Below, piece by piece: positions 55,322 to 64,000 of a stretch of 64,000 bases of DNA; position 1 is the stretch's first letter, and every line of letters begins with the position of its first letter. The position numbers were made by a program, and so were the translations under genes. This stretch comes from Parapristionchus giblindavisi (Eukaryota; Nematoda; Chromadorea; Rhabditida; Diplogasteridae): the NCBI GenBank assembly GCA_943737045.1, contig CALSFV010000266.1:62001-126000 (forward strand), read 5' to 3'. The notes under the pieces are model-generated. The model had not been told where the DNA came from and searched no databases. It saw nothing but the letters and a program-made list of their open reading frames with translations.

Positions 55322-55781
55322 ACTACGGAAAGGGAGTGGCTGGAACTCTTTAGATCGTCCTTGCGTTTCACTCAAACGGAGAACGATCGTGTGATGGATG
55401 ATATCAGGGAAGTCGTGACGAATACGGTAGCATTGATAGAACAGGCAAGGATTATTGATTTATTGATTCTATATTATTGATTATTCGTTGTTCAGGCTGG
55501 TGAAGAGGCCGAGACGCACTACAACAGTTTGTGCAATAGACTGGTGATGGCTCGCGTTAAGTATTCGGTAAGAAGATCAAAGATTAAAGGGAGCGTAACC
55601 TCACTCAATGACCTCTTCGTTGCGCACACTATTTCTCTGTTCTCTAACATCGAGAGAGCATTGCGCGTCGAAGAGACCATTGAGTGAGGAAACGCTCCCT
55701 TTAAACAACGACTAGATATGATAGTTCAAACTACGATTCCAGGTTCGCAGCGTCGCTGCTGATTATTTCGACGCCATCTGA
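55322..55781 (+). pseudogene. Orphan C-terminal exons of the gene A/B family on the plus strand
   Basis: Three exons in one phase: 55322-55444 (TTEREWLELFRSSLRF..ALIEQ), 55496-55567 (AGEEAETHYNS..RVKYS) and 55743-55781 (VRSVAADYFDAI then stop). The first intron has a GC donor (GCAAGG), shared with the minus-strand copy. The reading frame is intact, but no upstream exons or promoter accompany it on this strand, since the left arm of the palindrome ends at 55138. It is a partial inverted duplicate of gene B. Confidence 0.65.
55585..55702. mobile_element. Small hairpin element in the last intron of the orphan copy
   Basis: About 118 bases with arms AAAGGGAGCGTAACCTCACT and its near-complement, enclosing TCTCTGTTCTCTAA / GAGAGAGCATTG. 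The inverted-arm equivalent is at 56924-57041. Confidence 0.65.
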
Positions 55782-56845
55782 ACAAGTTGAGGATATTAAT
55801 ATCTTCCACTCCCCAACCTAACACTCTAGCCCTTCAAAATCCACATAATGCTCGGTCCGTTGAATATCCCGCTGAGTCAACATGAATGAATAAATGATTT
55901 ATTGATTCGATATAATTGATTATTCGTCGCTTTTTTAGTCGAGTTCAGACACGCCTCTCTTGCCACAGTATTCTCATGCTCAAGCTAACCGTGTTTCTCT
56001 TCCTCTCCAGCATGGCATCCAACCTCACCTATCAGAGGCCTCACGTGCAGGACTGGGGCAGAAATTTTTTTCTGAAATCAGAAAAGAAAAACTTCTGTAG
56101 TAGTGTAGAATCGATTGCCGCTGGACCAGGGTTCTGCCCTCCTAGCCCCCTTTTCATATTTCTCTTTTTTTCAGCCAGTTGTAAAACTTTCATACCAACA
56201 TTTCATTCAAATCTAGGCTTAAATTTAGGCTTAAATTTAGGCTTAAATTTAGGCTTAAATTTAGGCTAAAATCAAGGCTTAAATTTAGGCTTAAATCTAG
56301 GCTTTAATTTAGGCTTATATTTAGGCTTAAATTTAGGCCTAAATTTAAGCCTTGATTTTAGCCTAAATTTAAGCCTAAATTTAAGCCTAAATTTAAGCCT
56401 AAATTTAAGCCTAGATTTGAATGAAATGTTGGTATAAAAGTTTTACAACTGGCTGAAAAAAAGAGAAATATCAAAAAGGGGCTAGGAGGGCAGAACCCTG
56501 GTCCAGCGGCAATCAATTCTACCCTACTACAGAAGTTTCTGTTTTCTGATTTCAGAAAAAAATTTCTGCCCCAGTCCTGCATGTGAGGCCTCTGATAGGT
56601 GAGGTTGGATGCCATGCTGGAGAGGAAGAGAAACACGGTTAGCTTGAGCATGAGAATACTGTGGCAAGAGAGGCGTGTCTGAACTCGACTAAAAAAGCGA
56701 CGAATAATCAATTATATCGAATCAATAAATCATTTATTCATTCATGTTGACTCAGCGGGATATTCAACGGACCGAGTATTATGTGGATTTTGAAGGGCTA
56801 GAGTGTTAGGTTGGGGAGTGGAAGATATTAATATCCTCAACTTGT

Positions 56846-58693
<1,848 letters not shown>

Positions 58694-58904
58694 CTGGAAA
58701 TCGAGCGATTCGAGCTTTAAAAACCAATATTCCATAAAATGTTGAGAAATAAATATATTTAAAAGAGTATCGTAATAAATATACATATTGTGTTGAATTA
58801 ACAAATATACAACGCATTGTTAGGTTTCAAACCGTTCCAGGATGAGGATAACCCGTTCGACCCAGCATTTAATAGGCATTAAAACTTGGCAAAAATGGGG
58901 AAAA

Positions 58905-58965
58905 TGTAGTGGTTCGAACTGGGAACTTTTCCAGTGGTAGTCGGAAACTAATCCAACTCATGTGG
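58905..58965 (-). pseudogene. Possible tRNA-like relic
   Basis: On the minus strand CCCAGTTCGAACCAC resembles a T-arm with box B, preceded by a TTTCC/GGAAA hairpin; box A is poor. Weak. Confidence 0.2.
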
Positions 58966-59047
58966 CGATGAAGTTACTGTTATTGAGCGTATAAAAGTAC
59001 TTGTTTTACTTGTACGGAGCAAATAACTGTATGTAATTGTCCGTATA

Positions 59048-60240
59048 AAATAGGGAGAGGGAGAGGAGAGGAGGAAAGAGAGAGGGAGGGAGAGGGGAAT
59101 AGGGAGAGGGGTTATACCGTAATCTCGCCCAGGCGTTGCGGGACCACTGGAACCAAAATGACTATGAACATCTTCATCAGCGAGGTCGATAACCCCTATA
59201 CACAAATTTTGAGGGTGCGAAATTTTTTGTGCCAACCGAGATCAAATACTAGTTGCCTTTATATCAATAGCGAGCCAACTTTCATCTTACTACTGCTGCT
59301 AAACAGAGGAAGAACTATCGATTAACTCCCCACTTTTTCCTCCTTTCCTTCCTCGCTCTCTCTCTGATCTACCTACTCTCTCGCCGGTGCTCTCTCTCTA
59401 AACATAGAAATTCATTGTCATTTTCTTATGCAAGTACATTTTATACGGACGATAATTACCGAGAAGAATAGGGAGAGGGAGAGGAGAGGAGGAAAGAGAG
59501 AGGGAGGGAGAGGGGAATAGGGAGAGGGGTTATACCGTAATCTCGCCCAGGCGTTGCGGGACCACTGGAACCAAAATGACTATGAACATCTTCATCAGCG
59601 AGGTCGATAACCCCTATACACAAATTTTGAGGGTGCGAAATTTTTTGTGCCAACCGAGACCAAATACTAGTTGCCTTTATATCAATAGCGAGCCAACTTT
59701 CATCTTCCTGGATACCGTAACAAGTACTACCGTAATCAAAGCGTGCCTTTAAATTCATACCTTACCTATTCAGATCGAGAAGAACCACCGAAATAGAGTG
59801 AAGGGAACGAGGATAATGAAATGAAAATGATGGAATGACCACTAGCAATAGACAACAAATTCATTGTCCAAAACATATGTAATTGCAAGCGATCATTCTT
59901 TGCTTGTATTTCATTCCTCGTGTAGGCCGATCAGCAATCACACAGTGGTCGCAAAAAATGGTGCGACTTATATTGCCATAGGCCATCTCCCAACCGATTT
60001 ATAATCCGTTGCCGAAACGGGCGCCCCCCCCCCCCCACAAGATCAGTCGAGACTAATTTACGGGTACCCAACTTATGAGACCGTTTGCGTAATAGTCGAA
60101 CAAGGGTTGGCACAGGCCAACAATTTCGATACCCTCAAAATTTGTGTATAGGGGTTATCGACCTCGGTGATGGAGATGTTCAAAGTCATTTTGGCTCCAG
60201 TGGTCCCGCAACGCAAAGGCGCGATTACGGTATAATCACG
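59048..60240. repeat. Direct and partial copies of a ~230-base dispersed repeat
   Basis: 59050-59280 and 59467-59710 are direct near-identical copies (purine block, then CGTAATCTCGCCCAGGCGTT, then ATCTTCATCAGCGAGGTCGA). 60130-60240 is an inverted partial copy. The same phrase is in the large palindrome at 25795-25900 and 28225-28320. Between them (59290-59410) is the complement of the 17590-17700 block. Apparent frames across the phrase differ in length and are not supported as genes. A poly-C run is at 60025-60036. Confidence 0.75.
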
Positions 60241-60508
60241 CTTACAAGCCGTTCTCGGTCCATGGTAGGGCTAGAGGTATGAAATTGGACTCCTGGGACA
60301 GAATTCGATGGCGATGATGGATGTCTACTTCGTTTGTTTTGAAAATTTTCCAAAATTTCGAAAAATACAACGGTTACGGCGTAGGCACGTAAGGCAAATG
60401 TAAAAGTGCATTAGCGAGTATGACAGTTCGAACCGGCGTGACGAGAGGATCCCAACGTGTATTTTAAGCCCTTATCTCCGTCGAGAAAGCTTTCATTGTC
60501 TCGATATA

Positions 60509-61750
60509 TTAGGTTGAGTCGTCTTGTCGCATTTTGGAGGGGTATGTTTGTGCTATCACTGCTCAGTCGTACGTTATCAATTACCCCGCCCGTTCTGGCA
60601 GTAAATAAGTCACTACTACTACTCTTTGAGCGCAGTAGTGAATTGCCCCTACATCGAGTCTAGCAGCTGAAATGACTCTTCAATTCGTTCCCAGTTTTGT
60701 GCACATGTGACACGTTTTCTTCCTATTCTAGCTCAAACATCTCGATGTCCACATCAGCATGGCGGTAGTATACAACACTAAGGCCCCTAGTACGTGCACT
60801 GCGCAACATTGGTTCAAACGCGTCGAAGAAGGTAGTACTACATCAAAGGTCCGGACGGCCCCCGAGATGAACTTGGACGTGCTGGAGCGTCACATCCAAG
60901 CGGACCCCTGTGCTACCACCCGTGATATGGCGACGAGTCTTGGTGTAAGCCAACTCATCATCGTTGGTTGCCTGCAGGATCTTAGCAAGGTCCAGAATTT
61001 GGGTCGATGGTTACCCCACCAACAGTCTGACAAGCAGAAGGAAAACCGTGCGGACCAGTGTCTGATTCTAATTTCGTACGCTCGTAGCTTGGAAACGTAC
61101 GAAATTAGAATCAGACACTAGAATTTCGTAGCTAGAATCGTTCGTGGCTTGCATCGACGGGATCATGACTGGAGATGAAAAGTGGATCCTTTACGACAAC
61201 GTGGTCCCCCGGGCTTAGTGGGTCGATCGAGTTGAGCAGCCCAATTCCATCGCCAAATTCGAACTTCACCAGAAGAAGATCATACTGTCTGTGTGGTGGG
61301 TCAGAGGCGGTGTGGTTTATTGGGAGCTGTTCCCACAGGGGGTCGACTATTACGGCCACGGTATACACTCGTCAACTACAGACCCTGAAGTCCAAGGTCT
61401 CCTCCGTTCCCTGGCTGCGCGACCGGATTCACTTCCATCACGACAACGCCCGACCCCATGTGGCAAGGACGACCAAAAAGGCAATGTTGGACTTTGACTG
61501 GCATGACGTCCCCCACCCACCCTATTCGCCCGACTTTGCTCCTAGCGATTGCTGCTTGTTTTCCGATATTCAGCGCACTCTCGGAGGAGCCGTTCTTCTG
61601 GGAGCACAGTATCCACAAGCTACCCGAATTTTAGAGGAAGTGTGCCGACGCAGATGACGCTTACTTTGATTGATTTGATTTTGCCGAGATAAAGTTATTT
61701 AAATTTGTTTAAAGGGCCAAAAATGCGACAAGACTTATGACTCAACCTAA
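60509..61750 (+). mobile_element. mariner transposon with intact ends and TA target duplication
   Basis: Terminal inverted repeats begin TTAGGTTGAGTC on both ends, with TCTTGTCGCATTTT following in each arm (one arm has a short AT insertion). TA flanks both sides (60507-60508 and 61751-61752), the hallmark of Tc1/mariner insertion. Length 1,242 bases, close to the usual mariner size. Confidence 0.85.
60759..61657 (+). pseudogene. mariner transposase, frameshifted
   Basis: The cut-and-paste transposase is recognisable in pieces across shifting frames: an N-terminal helix-turn-helix region with HWFKRVEEG and ATTRDMATSLGVS, then TGDEKWILYD with the first catalytic Asp area, LHQKKIILSVWW, HDNARPHVARTT with the second Asp, and PHPPYSPDFAPSDCCLF with the terminal Asp of a DD34D-type triad. 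Several frame changes and an internal stop (near 61218) make it non-functional. The ends of the element remain good, so it could still be moved in trans. Confidence 0.8.
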
Positions 61751-61817
61751 TAGTTATGTGCGCCTTGCAAGAAGAGTCTCTCAATTCCACACGCTCTCTA
61801 GCACTCTCGGGAAAGGC

Positions 61818-61914
61818 GAACATTTGCCTTACGTGCCTACGCCGTAACCTCCTCCGCCGCGTTTTCGTCGTTATGGCGGAGGGTACGGCGTAGGCACGTA
61901 AGGCAAATGTAACG
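61818..61914. mobile_element. Short palindromic element, CATTTGCCTTACG family, copy 2
   Basis: ACATTTGCCTTACGTGCCTA with GCCGTAACCTCC on the left and the complement on the right (GGTACGGCGTAGGCACGTAA). Same family as 51845-51943. Confidence 0.75.
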
Positions 61915-62126
61915 CTGCATTAGGATAAAATTTAGGCTTAAATTTTTTGATCAAATCCGTCATCCGCGCCTAGTCGAAATCGCTAGTGCCATATAAAAAG
62001 GCACATGTTTTTAATACGTCATATTTGAAGGATGAGAGAAGAAGAGAAGAGAAGAGAAAAGAAGAGTTGGTTGACGACTAGACCACAAAGGCCACAACCA
62101 TCAATGACCACACTACGTACGACGAT

Positions 62127-62166
62127 CTACGATCTAGAACCATTGTAGGATGGTTCTAGATCGTAG
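62127..62166. repeat. Perfect 17-base hairpin
   Basis: CTACGATCTAGAACCAT and ATGGTTCTAGATCGTAG around a 6-base loop. No T-run follows, and no role is evident. Confidence 0.8.
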
Positions 62167-62465
62167 GCTGATTCTCTATGAAAGGGCGTTACTCATTACA
62201 GTTCACGTCTTTTCACATTATTGTAGATGTGTGGACATGATCGGTATTGAGAATGAACACGGTACTTATTTCGGAATTTTTACCCGAGTCATGCAGATTA
62301 TCCCTTAAAGGTGGTGTCCGGGAAATATTTCCGTGAACAAACTGTGAAGACAGAAGGATAGCAAAAGTTATTCTGCATACCTTACATAAATTAGTTTATG
62401 CTAATTTAGCTTATTGATCTTGATGTACAGGCAAAGGCGCAAAATTTTGAAAATAGGAAAGTTCA

Positions 62466-62530
62466 GCAATAGGTTTCGAACCCGCGACGTTACGTTTACT
62501 AGTGAGCACGTTTACCACTGCGCTAGGGGA
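62466..62530 (-). pseudogene. tRNA-like relic
   Basis: On the minus strand TAGCGCAGTGGTAAACG (good box A) is followed by GCGGGTTCGAAACC (good box B) at tRNA spacing. The anticodon stem is poor, so a decayed tRNA or SINE is likelier than a functional gene. Confidence 0.4.
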
Positions 62531-62883
62531 TTGATGAATGGTCGTGCTAATTTCTTGCATATCACTTGTCTCTTGCATAATGGATATGTTATACGTTTGC
62601 ATAGACATTGGGTGTGAATCGCTTTCTTCCTTGAGATCGATACGTTTTCGTACCATTCGTACATTTCTCCAATTACATTTGTCAAAGATGTACCCATTAA
62701 GTATCCTAGCAATACCAGTCACAAAGTCAGACACTAACTGTGTTTTTGCTCACTTCTTGAGCCATGGTTTTGGAATTCTGGCTGGTATATACCATAACCA
62801 AGGTGGTATCCTCGTTCCACGTCTATGTACCTACTAATGTTGGTTTAATTTGAGCAAGTTAAAACACAAAGTTTGAAGTTTAG

Positions 62884-64000
62884 GTGAGTACACCGTTCAC
62901 GATTACTAATTTGTCTACATCGGGATACACTAGGAAAGAATGTGAATATCTCTGTGATAAGTATGCATTAGACTGTACAGCATACACCTATAACAATGGT
63001 GCATGTTCCATTCTCAAAACGGCTTATACACCACAGTGTTCCATGATGAAAACAGTACAAATCAAGGTTCGATCTAGAAATAACGACGCACTTTATCGTA
63101 CCAACTCAGTCTTGCCAATACTCCCTCGCTGGAGCCAATGAATTTTGCCCAAACTGCGTTTCTCCCAATATTTCATCCATTTTCACTGCCGGTTGTTCGT
63201 CTGATCAAGTGCTTGTCTTTTCTAACAAGGTATCTACACTTTTTTAAATTATGATGAATGCTCCTCCTCAACAAAAAATCAATTTTCCAATGATAGAACA
63301 TCAAAGAAATAATACAGTGAAAGAAAAACAATATTGCATAAAGGACCGCATCGTTCCTCACTTCTATAATATTACGCTGAGATGTGATACCACTCTATCA
63401 AAGTGGTTTACCAGCAGATTCGATCTATCGGACAATGTGATAATGGGATGTGCGGACACAAGTGGTCAGTAGCTTGTGAAATTCTTAATTTAAAAAATAT
63501 TTTCAATTTTTAACTGGCATAGGAAGCAATTTTGCAACGCTATTAGAAATGAACCACGTAAATAGCAAAAGATGGCACTTATGGAAAATACGAAAATAAT
63601 AGCATATAAAATGAATTTCAGTCGTAAGCATGTGCAGTACATGTATTGATCGACCACCTTCATTACCGTGCGATCCTGGAGCTGAATGTACCGAACCCAT
63701 TCTATCCAATAAACGTTCAATCTATTTCCCTTCTAAAGACACTACGGTTTCTTCAATCTTTTTTTTTTATTTCTAAAGTAATTGAATCAGGCCTGTGATA
63801 ATTCGCTGACTTGTCCTGAGGGATACGTCATGAAATATGGTGGAACTATAGTGTGGGGTTTAATGTGTCTACGGAATAGATATGCCATTGGTTACTATGA
63901 TACTTCTCCATTACAGGCGGCAACATGCATACGCTACAGTGAGTCCAGAATTTTTTTACTTCAACAAGTTTGGTTTCTTTCAGATACTTGTCCAAGTATT
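62884..64000 (+). CDS. Secreted-type cysteine-rich protein with PAN-like domain (partial, continues past the window)
   Basis: Exons with matching phases: 62884-63066 (YTRKECEYLCDKYALDC.AYTYNNGACSIL, the Cys spacing of a PAN/apple domain), 63110-63229 (SCQYSLAG..FCPNC..AGCSS) after a 43-base intron, a third ending at 63464 (DRIVPHFYNITLRC..GCADTS; its start, perhaps 63344, is uncertain), 63622-63746 (VVSMCSTCIDRPPSLPCDPG), 63791-63938 (ACDNSLTCPEGYVMKYGG..) and the start of another at 63984. Even cysteine numbers in each block point to disulphide-bonded extracellular modules, resembling nematode C6-type repeats. The first exon with a signal peptide was not identified; a hydrophobic frame starting at 62538 (MVVLISCISLVSC) is a weak candidate. 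Ligand unknown; PAN domains bind proteins or sugars. Confidence 0.65.

Noticed and set aside
55916..56711. Symmetric ~117-residue frames at the palindrome centre (MIIRRFFSRVQTRL..) as a real gene
   Set aside because: They end in satellite-encoded Leu-Gly-Leu-Asn and have no recognisable domain; conservation is explained by the palindrome. Left open rather than called.

Overview
The window is eukaryotic and looks like repeat-rich, possibly subtelomeric DNA from a rhabditid nematode. The evidence is: TTAGGC hexamers (the nematode telomere repeat) and variants of it in several arrays; short introns with TTTCAG acceptors, one of them only 43 bases long; AT-rich intergenic DNA; and RTE, CR1/Jockey-like, Penelope-like, BEL/Pao and mariner remnants. 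I cannot name the species. There are no bacterial operons, rRNA genes or CRISPR arrays. Most long open frames are artefacts of hexamer, triplet or purine repeats.

Layout. 1-15.3 kb: a mosaic of a few modules (a BEL/Pao integrase fragment, an RTE LINE 3' end, a GC-rich spacer and a tRNA-like relic), duplicated and partly inverted and separated by about 6.5 kb of (TTGGGC)n with TTAGGC at array edges. 15.3-18.4 kb: small tandem repeats and intergenic DNA. 18.4-22.3 kb: a Penelope-like element on the minus strand, with its RT and GIY-YIG parts separated by a 1.6-kb GC-structured segment. 22.3-31.05 kb: an 8.7-kb imperfect palindrome that abuts the broken RT; it contains smaller palindromes, a TAAGCC-type satellite and purine tracts. 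31-35.5 kb: low-complexity DNA and minisatellites.

35.5-49.1 kb: a multi-exon plus-strand gene (gene A). Its first exons encode a Myb/SANT-like domain with a Rap1-like pattern. Its middle is five near-identical 1.656-kb genomic units carrying phase-compatible exons for short, very basic SPK/TPK and KKR-rich peptides. Its last exons encode a helical C-terminus. 49.7-51.3 kb: a 5'-truncated LINE. 52.5-54.15 kb: a telomere-like satellite with a 425-bp higher-order period. 55.1-57.5 kb: a palindrome carrying the last exons of a gene A relative on both strands. 56.8-58.7 kb: the minus-strand relative itself (gene B), lacking its 5' end and carrying an in-frame stop. 60.5-61.75 kb: a decayed mariner with intact ends. 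62.9-64 kb: the start of a secreted-type, cysteine-rich PAN-domain gene that runs off the window.

The best candidate for something undescribed is gene A/B: a possible telomere- or chromatin-binding protein family whose basic linker grows by amplification of frame-neutral exon units, lying in the same window as thousands of bases of G3-type telomere-like repeats. The functional link between gene and repeats is inference.
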